Of a stretch of 64,000 nt of DNA, positions 41,276 to 50,464 are shown piece after piece. The notes beneath the pieces are model-generated. The model was given only the letters and a program-made list of their open reading frames with translations. It was not told the origin of the DNA and ran no database searches. This DNA is from Oscillospiraceae bacterium (lineage in GTDB: Bacteria > Bacillota > Clostridia > Oscillospirales > CAG-272), in the NCBI GenBank assembly GCA_015065385.1, contig SVQK01000044.1, positions 1 through 64,000 on the forward strand, read 5' to 3'. A program made the position numbers and the translations under genes. Each line of letters starts with the position of its first letter. Within the stretch, counting starts at the first letter, position 1.

Positions 41276-41913
41276 AGGATCCTTATCAGGTGCTCGGCGT
41301 TCCGCGCAGCGCTTCCGACGAGGAGGTCAAGAAGGCGTGGCGCGATCTGGCCCGGAAATATCATCCCGACAACTACGCGGGGAGCGCGCAGGCCGCCGGA
41401 TACGAAGAGGTCATGAAGGAGATCAACGAGGCCTACGATGCCATCCAGAAGGAGCGGGCGGGCGCGTCCTCCTCGGCCTCCGGCGCGTCTTCGACGTATT
41501 CCAGCTACACCTCCTCCGGGACCACCTCCTTCTACGAGGTGCGCCGCCTGATCAACGAGGAAAAATACGACGAGGCGAAGTTCATCATCGATTCGACGCC
41601 CGCTGCGGATCGGGGGGCGGAATGGCATTATCTCATGGGCTGGCTTCTGTATCGGAGCGAGAACTACGCGGACGCCGCCCGCCATTTTGAGACCGCCTGC
41701 TATCTCGATCCCTCGAATCGGGAGTATCAGGAAGCCAGAGCGCGGATGCAGGCGCGGGCGGGGAGCTACGGAAACGTCTACAGGACCGTGGGGACCGGTT
41801 CCTCGTCCGGAGACGACTGCCTCGGAGGGGATGCCTGCGGACTCTGCTCCACGCTGATCTGCTGCGACACCTGCTGCGAGTGCATGGGCGGGGATCTGAT
41901 CCGCTGCTGCTGA
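41272..41913 (+). CDS. DnaJ-domain protein with Cys-rich C-terminus
   Basis: A 213-residue protein. Residues 1-63 form a J domain (DPYQVLGVPRSASDEEVKKAWRDLARKYHPDN) with the HPD tripeptide at 31-33 that stimulates Hsp70 ATPase. A Ser/Ala linker follows, then a TPR-like helical pair (EVRRLINEEKYDEAKFIID; AEWHYLMGWLLYRSENYADAARHFETACYLDP). The last ~33 residues contain ten cysteines in CxxC and CC clusters (CGLCSTLICCDTCCECMGG), a possible metal-binding or palmitoyl-like/membrane-contacting tail. It is the middle gene of a three-gene operon. Confidence 0.88.
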   Translation: MKDPYQVLGVPRSASDEEVKKAWRDLARKYHPDNYAGSAQAAGYEEVMKEINEAYDAIQKERAGASSSASGASSTYSSYTSSGTTSFYEVRRLINEEKYDEAKFIIDSTPAADRGAEWHYLMGWLLYRSENYADAARHFETACYLDPSNREYQEARARMQARAGSYGNVYRTVGTGSSSGDDCLGGDACGLCSTLICCDTCCECMGGDLIRCC

Positions 41914-41929
41914 GAGGGGGAAGGGATTC

Positions 41930-42454
41930 ATGGATAAGAAATCCGCCACGAGGAAGGTGGCGGTCTGCGGGGTGTTCGCCGCGCTCTGCCTCGTGATCCT
42001 GTGGCTGGGCGGCATGACGGTGCTGGATCTGTCCGTGCTCGTGATCTGCGCCCTCATGACCATGCTGCTCGTCGTGGAGACCGGGGAGAGGATGGCGTGG
42101 GTCTACGCCGCCGCGACCTCCGCCCTGACGCTGCTCCTTCTGCCCGACAAGCTCTACGCGATCGAATACATCCTCTTTGCCGCGGTCTATCCGATTCTGA
42201 AGCTCCACTTCGAAAAGCTCCCTGCGCTTCTGGCATGGCCGGTGAAGATCTCCTTCCTCGACTCGATGCTCCTCTTGTGCGTAGTGCTCGGTCAGCATGT
42301 GTTCATGGCCGGCGAGGACTACTACGCCCTGAGCTGGGTCACGATCGGGGTGGGGACGGCGTTTTTCGTGCTGTTCGACGTGACGCTCTCCCTGTGCATC
42401 TCCCTGTACATCGTCAAACTGCGCAAAAAGCTCCGGATCGGCCGCCGCGGGTAA
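41930..42454 (+). CDS. Multi-pass membrane protein, third gene of the DnaJ operon
   Basis: A 174-residue protein with four to five hydrophobic helices (VAVCGVFAALCLVILWLGG, VLVICALMTMLLVVETG, AATSALTLLLLP, SMLLLCVVLGQHVFM, VGTAFFVLFDVTLSLCISLYI) and a basic C-terminus (KLRKKLRIGRRG). The repeated layout is reminiscent of small ECF-transporter S-component-like proteins, but no binding motif is clear. GGGGGAAGG precedes the ATG. Its job is unknown and is probably tied to the DUF5685 and DnaJ proteins encoded just upstream. Confidence 0.72.
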   Translation: MDKKSATRKVAVCGVFAALCLVILWLGGMTVLDLSVLVICALMTMLLVVETGERMAWVYAAATSALTLLLLPDKLYAIEYILFAAVYPILKLHFEKLPALLAWPVKISFLDSMLLLCVVLGQHVFMAGEDYYALSWVTIGVGTAFFVLFDVTLSLCISLYIVKLRKKLRIGRRG

Positions 42455-42485
42455 GGGAAATCTGTATGAAAAACTGCCGTTGTCG

Positions 42486-42514
42486 TTGACAGCGGCTTGT
42501 TTTTATGATAAAAT
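42486..42514 (+). promoter_or_regulatory. Promoter of the lipoprotein gene at 42607
   Basis: TTGACA, 17 nt, TAAAAT. AAGGAGG lies 5 nt before the ATG downstream. Confidence 0.75.
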
Positions 42515-42606
42515 GTAAGGTAGAGTATTATCGGTCTTTATACCCTTGAGGCGGACGGCGCGCTTGCGTTTCGAACGGTTCGTCCGCGGCTCAGAAGGAG
42601 GTCCGG

Positions 42607-43839
42607 ATGCGCCGTATTCTGTCGGTTGTCCTGCTGCTCGCGGTCCTGTGCGCGGCTTTTCCGATGTTCGTTTCCTGCGAAAAGGGAGCGGACGAAACCA
42701 CGGCTGAGGCGTCCTCTTCCAAAGCGGCTTCCGCGCTGACCGAACAGGCGCTTCTCGGCTATTCGATCCTGCGGGACGACAACGCGGCGGAACTCGGGAT
42801 CCATAACGGCATGAGGCTGCGGGAGGCCATGGAGGCGGAAGGGTATTCGCTTCGCCTGACCACGGACTTCTTTAGGGAAGGGATCGCGGGGATGGAGATC
42901 CTTCCGAACGAGATCCTGGTCGGCAAGACCAACCGGGAGGAGACGGCGGAGTTTCTCTCGTCCCTGACGCCGTGGCAGTGGGGATATGCCCTGATCGGTA
43001 CCAAGATCGTGATCGCCGGGCACAGTGACGAGACGACGGCCGAGGCGGTGGACGCGTTCATCGAAAACATTGTGAAGCGCGCGCCGCTGTCCTTCTCGGA
43101 ATCGGACCGGTATGTGTTCGGCGACGTCGTGAAGGGCGAGGGCAGGATCTATTCCGTGCTGACGGCGTACGCGGCTTCGGAAACCGATCTGTCGGAGGGG
43201 GACATCCTCCGCGCGGTCGAAGAGACGTCTCCCGAGATCCTCATTCTCGTTCGGAAGGGGACGGAGGAGAATTCCGAACCCGGGAAGGATCAGATCGTTG
43301 GGGATTTGTTTCTGGAGGACGATCTACCCGAGGGATACGCCGTCGGATTTGCCGGGGCCGCCGGTGAGACCGTAACGGAGATCTATTACCTCGAGTCCGC
43401 TTACACCTTCTCTGCCGGTGAGCAGGCGCGTCTTCTGTCCTATCCGAACCTCTCGGAGGCGGAGAAGGGCGCGCTGGTCTATTCCGTGCTCCGGTGCCGG
43501 GATACGGGGAAGAAGATGCTCTTTGCGGCGGCCGATCTTCCGAACGATGCCTATTCCTCCGCCCGGATGCGCACGGTTTCGTCCTTCCTCGGGCACGCCT
43601 ACCAGTATCCGACCGTCGTATTCGGCGCGGATCTGGCCCTCGGCGCGAAGAATTCCACGGTGTCGGACGACTTCTTTGCCGCGGGATTCACGCCGGGGAG
43701 CGAGATCGCGGAGGAAAAGAGCGGGGAGGCCGACGCGGGAGCTGCGCTGTTCTTCCGGTTTGCGGACACCGCCGTTTTGAGCAGCGAAGCGCTTTTACCG
43801 GGGCTCGCTTACCACGAATTTCAGGAGGCGGCACGTTGA
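42607..43839 (+). CDS. Secreted protein/lipoprotein of unknown function
   Basis: A 410-residue protein with a signal ending MFVSC, so lipidation at C24 is likely. After a short Ser/Thr/Ala linker, the segment ILRDDNAAELGIHNGMRLREAMEAEGYSLRLTTDFF and LPNEILVGKTNREETAEFLSSL resembles the N-terminal beta-alpha domain found before DUF4838/alpha-glucuronidase-type enzymes, but the catalytic part is absent. The C-terminal half (EGDILRAVEETSPEILILV; GKKMLFAAADLPNDAYSSARMRTVSSFLGHAYQYPTVVF) has no recognised motif. It is the last gene before the housekeeping block. Confidence 0.7.
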   Translation: MRRILSVVLLLAVLCAAFPMFVSCEKGADETTAEASSSKAASALTEQALLGYSILRDDNAAELGIHNGMRLREAMEAEGYSLRLTTDFFREGIAGMEILPNEILVGKTNREETAEFLSSLTPWQWGYALIGTKIVIAGHSDETTAEAVDAFIENIVKRAPLSFSESDRYVFGDVVKGEGRIYSVLTAYAASETDLSEGDILRAVEETSPEILILVRKGTEENSEPGKDQIVGDLFLEDDLPEGYAVGFAGAAGETVTEIYYLESAYTFSAGEQARLLSYPNLSEAEKGALVYSVLRCRDTGKKMLFAAADLPNDAYSSARMRTVSSFLGHAYQYPTVVFGADLALGAKNSTVSDDFFAAGFTPGSEIAEEKSGEADAGAALFFRFADTAVLSSEALLPGLAYHEFQEAAR

Positions 43840-43906
43840 GGTCCGCGCTCCGTTCCATTCTGAATCATCTATTGAAAACAGGCCCGATCGGGTCGGGGAG
43901 CAAGGT

Positions 43907-44800
43907 ATGCTGAAATCCATGACCGCCTTCGGACGCGCCCGGAGTTTGTCCTCCGACGGCACGCTTGACATTTCGGCGGAAATCAAATCGGTCAACTCGC
44001 GTTATCTGGATCTCGCCATTCATATGCCGCGGCTGTACGCGCACCTCGAGGACAAGGTCAAGACCTTCCTCTCCGACGGCGGACTCACCCGGGGCAAGGT
44101 GGAGGTCTACATCACCGTGGACGTTCTGGAACAGCGCGGCGTCGAGGTCGTGCTGGACAGGGAAGCCGCCCGCTCGTACATCGCCGCCCTGGAACAGCTC
44201 CGGGACGAATTCGGCCTGAAGGACGATATTTCCGTGATGCGCGTGGCGTCGAACCACGACCTTTTCTCCATCAAAACGCACGAGGAAAACGACGAACGGG
44301 ACTGGGACGAGATCCGGTCCGTGCTGGCCGAGGCCTTTGAGGGCTGGGATCGGATGCGGTCCGGCGAGGGCGAGCGGCTCTGCGAGGACATTCTCGGAAA
44401 GATCGACAAGGTCCGTTCTATGGCGGCCGAGGTCAAAAAGCTGTCCGAGACGGATATCGCCGGATACCCGCTGAAGCTCGAGAACCGCATCCGGAAGTTC
44501 CTCGCGGACTTCGACGCGGAGGCGGCGGAACAGCGCATCGTGACCGAGGCTGCGATCTACGCGGACAAGGCGGCGATCGACGAGGAGCTCGTGCGGCTGG
44601 ATTCCCACTTCAAGGCGTTCCGCGAGATCGTGCATTCGAACGAGGCGGCGGGGCGCAAGCTCGATTTCCTCATCCAGGAGATGAACCGCGAGACGAACAC
44701 CATCGGCTCCAAGGCCGGGAACGCGACCATCGCCCATCTCGTGGTGGATATGAAGACCGAGATTGAGAAGGTCCGGGAGCAGATTCAGAATCTGGAGTGA
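43907..44800 (+). CDS. yicC: YicC family endoribonuclease
   Basis: A 297-residue protein with the family's N-terminus MLKSMTAFGRARSL, the middle segment ISAEIKSVNSRYLDLAIHMPR and the C-terminal EMNRETNTIGSKAGNATIAHLVVDMKTEIEKVREQIQNLE. YicC (YloC in Bacillus) is an endoribonuclease involved in RNA turnover. GGGGAG lies 7 nt before the ATG. It opens the conserved block yicC-remA-gmk-rpoZ, whose order here is as in other Firmicutes. Confidence 0.96.
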   Translation: MLKSMTAFGRARSLSSDGTLDISAEIKSVNSRYLDLAIHMPRLYAHLEDKVKTFLSDGGLTRGKVEVYITVDVLEQRGVEVVLDREAARSYIAALEQLRDEFGLKDDISVMRVASNHDLFSIKTHEENDERDWDEIRSVLAEAFEGWDRMRSGEGERLCEDILGKIDKVRSMAAEVKKLSETDIAGYPLKLENRIRKFLADFDAEAAEQRIVTEAAIYADKAAIDEELVRLDSHFKAFREIVHSNEAAGRKLDFLIQEMNRETNTIGSKAGNATIAHLVVDMKTEIEKVREQIQNLE

Positions 44801-44804
44801 TTCC

Positions 44805-45116
44805 ATGAAATTCGTGAATGTAGGTTTCAACAATATGGTCAACGCCGAACGCGTCGTCGCGGTGATTTCTTCGGAATCCGCGCCGGCGAAACGGCTGATT
44901 CAGGACGCGAAGGATCAGGGGCGGGCCGTGGACTGCACCTCCGGGAGAAAGACCAGATGCGTGGTGATCATGGACTCCGACCACATCATCCTGTCCGCGC
45001 TGGCGAACGAGACCATTTCGGGGCGGCTGAACGGCTCTTCTTCGGAGGCCGAATCCGGTTCCGAAAACAGCTCGTCCGAAGACGGGGACGCCATCGCGGA
45101 CGCTATGAACGGCTGA
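44805..45116 (+). CDS. remA: RemA family regulatory protein (DUF370)
   Basis: A 103-residue protein with the RemA core MKFVNVGFNNMVNAERVVAVISSESAPAKRLIQDAKDQGRAVDCTSGRKTRCVVIMDSDHIILSAL. In Bacillus RemA is a DNA-binding activator of matrix genes. The core is followed by a ~20-residue Ser/Glu-rich tail (SSSEAESGSENSSSEDGD), longer than in the ~87-residue Bacillus protein. It starts 4 bp after yicC. The track lists a longer start at 44763 that lies inside yicC. Confidence 0.93.
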   Translation: MKFVNVGFNNMVNAERVVAVISSESAPAKRLIQDAKDQGRAVDCTSGRKTRCVVIMDSDHIILSALANETISGRLNGSSSEAESGSENSSSEDGDAIADAMNG

Positions 45117-45143
45117 CGGAACCAGCCGGGGAAGGAGCAGCGC

Positions 45144-45794
45144 ATGGAAGAGAAAGAGACAATAAAACGGCAGCCCGAGGGCATCATCTTCGTGATCTCC
45201 GGACCATCCGGCAGCGGAAAGGGAACGGTGATGGAGATCCTCAGAGAGCTTTATCCCGAGGCGGGTCTCGCCGTTTCCGCCACTACCCGGGCCAGACGCG
45301 ATTACGAGGAAGAGGGCCGGGAATACTTCTTCAAGACCCGCGAACAGTTCGAGCAGCTTCTCGCCGACGGGGAGATCCTCGAGCATACGGTGTACAACGG
45401 CAATTACTACGGAACCCTGAAGAGCGAGGCGGACCGCATCCTCGGATCGGGGAAGGATATGCTTCTCGAGATCGAGGTGGACGGAGCCGGTCAGATCAAG
45501 CGGCTGTTCGGCGACAGAGCGGTGAGCATCATGCTGATCGCGCCGTCCGGCGAAGAACAGGCAAGGCGTCTGAGAGGGCGCGGGACCGATTCCGAAGAGG
45601 TCATCGCCCAGAGAGTGGCGCGGGCGTACGAGGAGATCCGGCAGGCTTCCTTGTATGACTATGTGACCGTGAACGAAACCGACCGGGCCCGGGAATGCGC
45701 GGAGGGGATCCTTTCCGTGATCCGGGCGGAGCATATGAGATCCCGCCGCATGGCGGACTATATCCACGACTATTTTCCGGACGACGAGCTCTGA
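45144..45794 (+). CDS. gmk: Guanylate kinase
   Basis: A 216-residue P-loop kinase that phosphorylates GMP to GDP. Motifs are FVISGPSGSGKGTVMEIL (Walker A), VSATTRARRDYEEEGREYFF (GMP binding), GEILEHTVYNGNYYGTLKSE and DMLLEIEVDGAGQIK. AAGGAG precedes the ATG. The N-terminal extension (MEEKETIKRQPEG) is short. Confidence 0.97.
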   Translation: MEEKETIKRQPEGIIFVISGPSGSGKGTVMEILRELYPEAGLAVSATTRARRDYEEEGREYFFKTREQFEQLLADGEILEHTVYNGNYYGTLKSEADRILGSGKDMLLEIEVDGAGQIKRLFGDRAVSIMLIAPSGEEQARRLRGRGTDSEEVIAQRVARAYEEIRQASLYDYVTVNETDRARECAEGILSVIRAEHMRSRRMADYIHDYFPDDEL

Positions 45795-45854
45795 GCGGGC
45801 GTTTCGTCATCCCTTCCCAATCAATCCGAACAACACGAAAGGACGGAACAGATT

Positions 45855-46280
45855 ATGAGCAACGAAGAGCGCACCGCGCCCGAGGAGAAGTACAACCGGT
45901 ATTCGCTGGTGGTGGCTGCTGCCAAATGCGCGCGGATCATCACGGACGAATATGTGCTCCAGCGCGAACACGCCGAAAAGCTGGCGGCCAGCAATAAGGA
46001 CACCGAGAAGAAGAACCCCTATTTCCAGCAGATCCCGAAGGAATACCGGGACGAGAAGGCCGTGAAGACCGCTATCACCGGACTGTACAAGGGCGACTTC
46101 AAGATCATCGGCGAGAACGGTGAGGACGAACTTCTCACCTCGTACGGCACGAACAAGGTTGCCGAGCCCGGCGAGTTCCCCGACGAGGAGGAGCGCGAGG
46201 AGACCATCGACAACTTCGCTCTGGACGCGAACACGCCTCCGAAGAAGGAAACCGCCGCGTCGGACGCAGAGGCGTTCTGA
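45855..46280 (+). CDS. rpoZ: RNA polymerase omega subunit
   Basis: A 141-residue protein with the omega core NRYSLVVAAAKCARIITDEYV followed by a segment KAVKTAITGLYKGDFKII that matches the end of the family domain. It is longer than the ~65-90 residues usual for omega because of a ~30-residue mid-segment and an acidic tail (EFPDEEEREETIDNF). Position directly after gmk supports the call. AAAGGAC lies upstream. Confidence 0.9.
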   Translation: MSNEERTAPEEKYNRYSLVVAAAKCARIITDEYVLQREHAEKLAASNKDTEKKNPYFQQIPKEYRDEKAVKTAITGLYKGDFKIIGENGEDELLTSYGTNKVAEPGEFPDEEEREETIDNFALDANTPPKKETAASDAEAF

Positions 46281-46326
46281 ACCCGTTCAACCAGATCTTT
46301 TTATCGTGCCGAAGGGAGGGGGCAGC

Positions 46327-48933
46327 GTGTCCCGGCTTGCCGAAATCTACATTCTGGACGTTCCGTTCCACGCGGATCGGGCGTACACCTATTATATTCC
46401 CGAATCGCTGACGGACAGCGCGGTTCCCGGCTCCCTGTGCGAGGTTCCCTTCGGACGAGGAAACCGCCGGATGACGGGCGTTGTGGCGTCCGTGCGCGAC
46501 GGAGAGGCGTCCGAGGGGATCAAGCCCGTGGCCTCCTCCGTGGGGGACGGACCGGTGCTGGACGGGGAAGCCCTCTCTCTCTGCCTGTTTATGAAGGAAT
46601 ACACCCTGTGCACCTTCGGGGACGCCATCAGAGCGGTGGTTCCCGCGGGCGCCATGGCAAAAGTCATCACTTCCTACCGCGTCGTCCGGAGCACAGCGCA
46701 GGCGTTTGCCGATGCTGCCGGGGAACGCGGTCGGCTTGTTTTTTCCCTGATCGGAAACAGAAAGAGCTTCACGAAACAGTCCCTGCAGTCGGAGCTGGAT
46801 TTCGACTGCACCTCCGCCGTCCGAGCCCTGTTCGAGGCCGGGGTGATCGAGAAGGTCACCGAGATCCGGGGCGGCGGAGCTGCCAAAGTCCGCAGGCTGC
46901 TTGTGCCCTCCCCCCTCTTCGGATCCGATCCGGAGGAGTGGAACCGCGTCGCGGACCGGCTGACCGGCAAGAATCAGCGGGTTCTGGCGGAGGCGGTGCG
47001 CGAGGCCGCGGAGCACGGAGGCAGTTTTGAGGAATCGGTTCTCGAAGGCGAAACCGGACTCTCCCAGACGGCGATGCGGGCGGCGGAAAAGAGCCTCGCC
47101 GAGCGCGGACTTCTCGCCGTGAAGGAGGAGGACGACTGGCGCAATCCCTTCGATCCGGAGCTCCTTCTCGAAGAGGCGGAGAAAAGCGGAGCGCCCGAAC
47201 CGCTTGCCCTGACGGAGGAGCAGACCCGTGCCTATGAGACGGCGGCCGAGCTGCTCGAGAAACGGGAGCCCGGCGCGATGCTTCTGCACGGCGTGACGGG
47301 ATCGGGAAAGACGAGCGTCATTCTCGCCGCCATCGAAAAGACCCTGTCCATGGGCCGCGGCGCGATCATGCTCGTCCCGGAAATCGCCCTGACGCCGCAG
47401 ACGGTCAATATCTTCGTGCGCCGGTTCGGAAACCGCGTCGCCGTCATCCACTCCGGACTGTCCGGCGGGGAGCGGTACGACGCGTGGAGACGGATCCGGG
47501 AGGGGCTGGCGGACGTGGTGATCGGCACCCGGTCCGCGGTGTTCGCTCCGGTTCCGGATCTCGGCCTGATCGTGATCGACGAGGAACAGGAATACACCTA
47601 CAAATCCGACACCGCCCCGAAGTATCGGGCCCACGACATCGCCCGGTTCCGTTGCCGGGAGCACGGGGCCGTCATGCTCCTTTCTTCCGCCACGCCGTCG
47701 ATTTCCAGCTATTACAAGGCGAAGACCGGCGTCTACCGGCTCGCGGTCCTGAAGGAGCGGTACGGAAACGCGCGCCTTCCCGACGTGGAGATCGTCGATA
47801 TGCGGGACGAGACGGCGGCGGGAAACCTGACTCCGGTGAGCCGTCGGCTGGCGGACAAGCTCCGGGCGGACCGGGACGCGGGGAGACAGGCCATCCTGTT
47901 TCTCAACCGGCGCGGATACAACAACTACGTCTCCTGCCGGACGTGCGGAAAGAGCATCAAATGCCCGGAGTGCTCCGTGAGCCTCACCTATCACACCGTC
48001 CGACGGCGGATCGACCGGATCGAGCGCGAGGGCGGGGAGTACGAGGAGACCCGGCGCGAAAACGGCTATCTCGTCTGCCATATGTGCGGACACCGGGAGG
48101 CTGTCCCGAAGGTCTGTCCGGACTGCGGCGGGGAGCACTTCCTTTTCATGGGCTTCGGGACCCAGAAGGCGGAGGACGACGTCGCCGCGCTGTTCCCCGA
48201 CCTGCGGATCCTGCGGATGGATACGGACACCACATCGGGGAAATTCTCCCACGAGCGGATCCTGTCGGCGTTCCGGCGGGGAGAGGCCGACGTTCTTCTT
48301 GGCACGCAGATGGTTACGAAGGGCCACGACTTCCCGAAGGTGGCGACGGTCGGCGTGCTGAACGCGGATTCCGCCCTGTGCGCGGACGATTACCGGGCGG
48401 CGGAGAGAACCTTCGCCATGCTGACGCAGGTGATCGGGAGGGCCGGACGCGCCGACGTTCCGGGACTCGCGCTGATCCAGACGCACAACCCCCTGTCCGA
48501 GGTGCTCCGGCTCGCGGCGAAACAGGACTACGAGACCTTCTACGAGTCCGAGATCCGTCTGCGGCGCGCGCTGACCTTCCCTCCCTTCTGCGATATGGCG
48601 ACGGTGACGCTCTCCAGCCCGGACGAGACATATTTGCAGGTCGTGACGAAGCGGATGTACGAACGGGTCATCGAGCACACCAGAGAGGACTTCCGGGACG
48701 TGCCCATGATGCTGTTCGGTCCCTTCGAGGCTCCGGTCTACCGGGTGCAGAACGCCTGCCGGATGCGGCTCGTGTTCAAGTGCAGGCTGAACCGGAGGAT
48801 GCGCGCGCTGCTTTCCTCCCTTCTGACGGAATTCGGCAAGAGTTCCCCGCGCGAGCTGGCCGGAGGCATGGTGGAGACCAAATCCGCCCGGCGCATCTCC
48901 GTCTCGGTGGATCTGAATCCGAGCACAATTTGA
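46327..48933 (+). CDS. priA: Primosomal protein N' (replication restart helicase PriA)
   Basis: From a GTG with GGGAGGGGG upstream the frame gives 868 residues. Domains in order: N-terminal DNA-binding domain (EIYILDVPFHADRAYTYYIP), winged-helix region, helicase lobe 1 with Walker A GVTGSGKTS (~321) and Walker B VIDEEQE (~418, where DEEH is common), zinc region with CxxC pairs (CRTCGKSIKCPEC; CHMCGHREAVPKVCPDC), and lobe 2 (LLGTQMVTKGHDFPKV, VIGRAGRA). A ~23-residue charged insert (RRIDRIEREGGEYEETRREN) separates the two zinc pairs. The protein reloads the replisome at collapsed forks. The longer track ORF from 46120 overlaps rpoZ wrongly. coaBC, often between rpoZ and priA, is absent. Confidence 0.96.
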   Translation: MSRLAEIYILDVPFHADRAYTYYIPESLTDSAVPGSLCEVPFGRGNRRMTGVVASVRDGEASEGIKPVASSVGDGPVLDGEALSLCLFMKEYTLCTFGDAIRAVVPAGAMAKVITSYRVVRSTAQAFADAAGERGRLVFSLIGNRKSFTKQSLQSELDFDCTSAVRALFEAGVIEKVTEIRGGGAAKVRRLLVPSPLFGSDPEEWNRVADRLTGKNQRVLAEAVREAAEHGGSFEESVLEGETGLSQTAMRAAEKSLAERGLLAVKEEDDWRNPFDPELLLEEAEKSGAPEPLALTEEQTRAYETAAELLEKREPGAMLLHGVTGSGKTSVILAAIEKTLSMGRGAIMLVPEIALTPQTVNIFVRRFGNRVAVIHSGLSGGERYDAWRRIREGLADVVIGTRSAVFAPVPDLGLIVIDEEQEYTYKSDTAPKYRAHDIARFRCREHGAVMLLSSATPSISSYYKAKTGVYRLAVLKERYGNARLPDVEIVDMRDETAAGNLTPVSRRLADKLRADRDAGRQAILFLNRRGYNNYVSCRTCGKSIKCPECSVSLTYHTVRRRIDRIEREGGEYEETRRENGYLVCHMCGHREAVPKVCPDCGGEHFLFMGFGTQKAEDDVAALFPDLRILRMDTDTTSGKFSHERILSAFRRGEADVLLGTQMVTKGHDFPKVATVGVLNADSALCADDYRAAERTFAMLTQVIGRAGRADVPGLALIQTHNPLSEVLRLAAKQDYETFYESEIRLRRALTFPPFCDMATVTLSSPDETYLQVVTKRMYERVIEHTREDFRDVPMMLFGPFEAPVYRVQNACRMRLVFKCRLNRRMRALLSSLLTEFGKSSPRELAGGMVETKSARRISVSVDLNPSTI

Positions 48934-48960
48934 AATTCTTACTCATCGGCGAGGTTCGAT

Positions 48961-49440
48961 ATGGCTATACTGAACATTGTTAAAGAAGGCGATCCGACGC
49001 TGCGGAAGGTCTGCCGTCCCGTCGTGGAGATCACGCCGCGGATTCTGACGCTGCTGGACGACATGAAGGAAACGCTGGCCGAGGCGAACGGCGCGGGTCT
49101 GGCGGCTCCTCAGGTGGGCATTCTGCGCCGCATCGCGCTGGTGGATCTGGGCGAGGAGGTCGTGGAGCTCATCAATCCCGAGATCATCGAGACCGAGGGC
49201 GAGCAGGAAGAGGTGGAAGGCTGCCTCTCCGTTCCCGACGTCTGGGGGGTCACGAAGCGTCCCGCGTATGTGAAGGTCAGGGCGACGAACCGCTTCGGCG
49301 AGGAATTCACCGTCGAGGGGGAGGGCCTGAACGCCCGCTGCCTCTGCCACGAGATCGACCATCTGGACGGACACCTCTTCACCGACAACGTGCTCCACAT
49401 CCTCACGCCCGAGGAAGTGGAGGAAATGATGGAGGACTGA
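48961..49440 (+). CDS. def: Peptide deformylase
   Basis: A 159-residue metalloenzyme that removes the N-formyl group from new proteins. All three motifs are present: GAGLAAPQVG (I), EGCLSVPDV (II, with the metal-binding Cys) and CHEIDHLDG (III, HEXXH). It lies between priA and fmt, the usual order. Confidence 0.97.
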   Translation: MAILNIVKEGDPTLRKVCRPVVEITPRILTLLDDMKETLAEANGAGLAAPQVGILRRIALVDLGEEVVELINPEIIETEGEQEEVEGCLSVPDVWGVTKRPAYVKVRATNRFGEEFTVEGEGLNARCLCHEIDHLDGHLFTDNVLHILTPEEVEEMMED

Positions 49441-49446
49441 GGCCCC

Positions 49447-50397
49447 ATGCGGATTCTGTTTATGGGAACGCCCTCCCTCGCCGCCGAAACGCTGCGAGCA
49501 GTCCATGAAAAAGACGGCGTCCGGGTCGTCGGCGTCGTGACGAGGCCCGACAAGCCGAAGGGACGGGGCATGAAGCTCATTCCGTCCCCGGTGAAGGAAT
49601 ACGCGCTCGAGCACGGGATCCCGGTGTTTCAGCCGAAGACCCTGAAAGACGGCGCGTTCCGGGAGGAGCTCGAAGCGCTCGATCCCGAGCTGATCGTCGT
49701 CGCGGCCTACGGGAACATTCTCCCGCCCTATGTGCTGGACTACCCGAAATACGGATGCGTCAACGCGCACGGATCCCTTCTGCCGAAATACCGGGGAGCG
49801 GCTCCCATCGAGCGGGCCATCATGGACGGCGAAACGGTGACGGGCATCACGGCAATGTTCATGGACGAAGGGCTCGACACGGGGGACATGATCGCGGCGT
49901 ATCCCTGTCCCATCGAGGAAGAGGACGACGGCGGGACGCTGACGGAGAAGCTGTCGAAGCTGGCCGGACGCGCGATGTGCGACGTGATCGGCGCGATCGA
50001 AGCAGGGACCCTCACACGGACGCCCCAGCCCGCGGAGGGATCCACCTACGCCGCGAAGATCGGGCGGGAGGATCAGCGGATCGACTTCACAAAATCCGCG
50101 CGCGAGGTCTTCAACCGGATCCGCGCCCTGAATCCCGCGCCCTGCGCCGAGACGACCCTGCCGGACGGATCCCTGCTCAAGATCACCGACGCGCGGCCCG
50201 CGGATTTTCTCACCGAAGGCGCCGTTCCCGGGACGGTGCTCGAGGCGGACGGAAAGGGAGCGGGCAGAATCGTCGTCGCCTGCGGGGAGGGAGCCGTCGC
50301 GGTCTTTGGACTGATCCCCATGGGCAAGAAAAAGATGACCGCGGGAGATTTCGTCCGCGGAAGAAAGATCGCCGCGGGGGACGCGCTCGGCGGATGA
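49447..50397 (+). CDS. fmt: Methionyl-tRNA formyltransferase
   Basis: A 316-residue enzyme that formylates initiator Met-tRNA. It shows MRILFMGTPSLAAETLRAV, TRPDKPKGRGMKLIPSPVK, the catalytic region CVNAHGSLLPKYRGAAPIERAIMDGE, and a C-terminal OB-fold tRNA-binding domain. It starts 7 bp after def, so the deformylation and formylation genes are coupled. Confidence 0.97.
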   Translation: MRILFMGTPSLAAETLRAVHEKDGVRVVGVVTRPDKPKGRGMKLIPSPVKEYALEHGIPVFQPKTLKDGAFREELEALDPELIVVAAYGNILPPYVLDYPKYGCVNAHGSLLPKYRGAAPIERAIMDGETVTGITAMFMDEGLDTGDMIAAYPCPIEEEDDGGTLTEKLSKLAGRAMCDVIGAIEAGTLTRTPQPAEGSTYAAKIGREDQRIDFTKSAREVFNRIRALNPAPCAETTLPDGSLLKITDARPADFLTEGAVPGTVLEADGKGAGRIVVACGEGAVAVFGLIPMGKKKMTAGDFVRGRKIAAGDALGG

Positions 50398-50464
50398 ACC
50401 GCTGAAAAGGTCTTGCGGCTGCTGTTTTGGAATAACTCTCCCGAAGGAAGAAGGAGGCGGACTC

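Noticed and set aside
46135-48678. 847-aa minus-strand ORF opposite priA
   Set aside because: Antisense shadow of priA; no domain pattern, no ribosome binding site.
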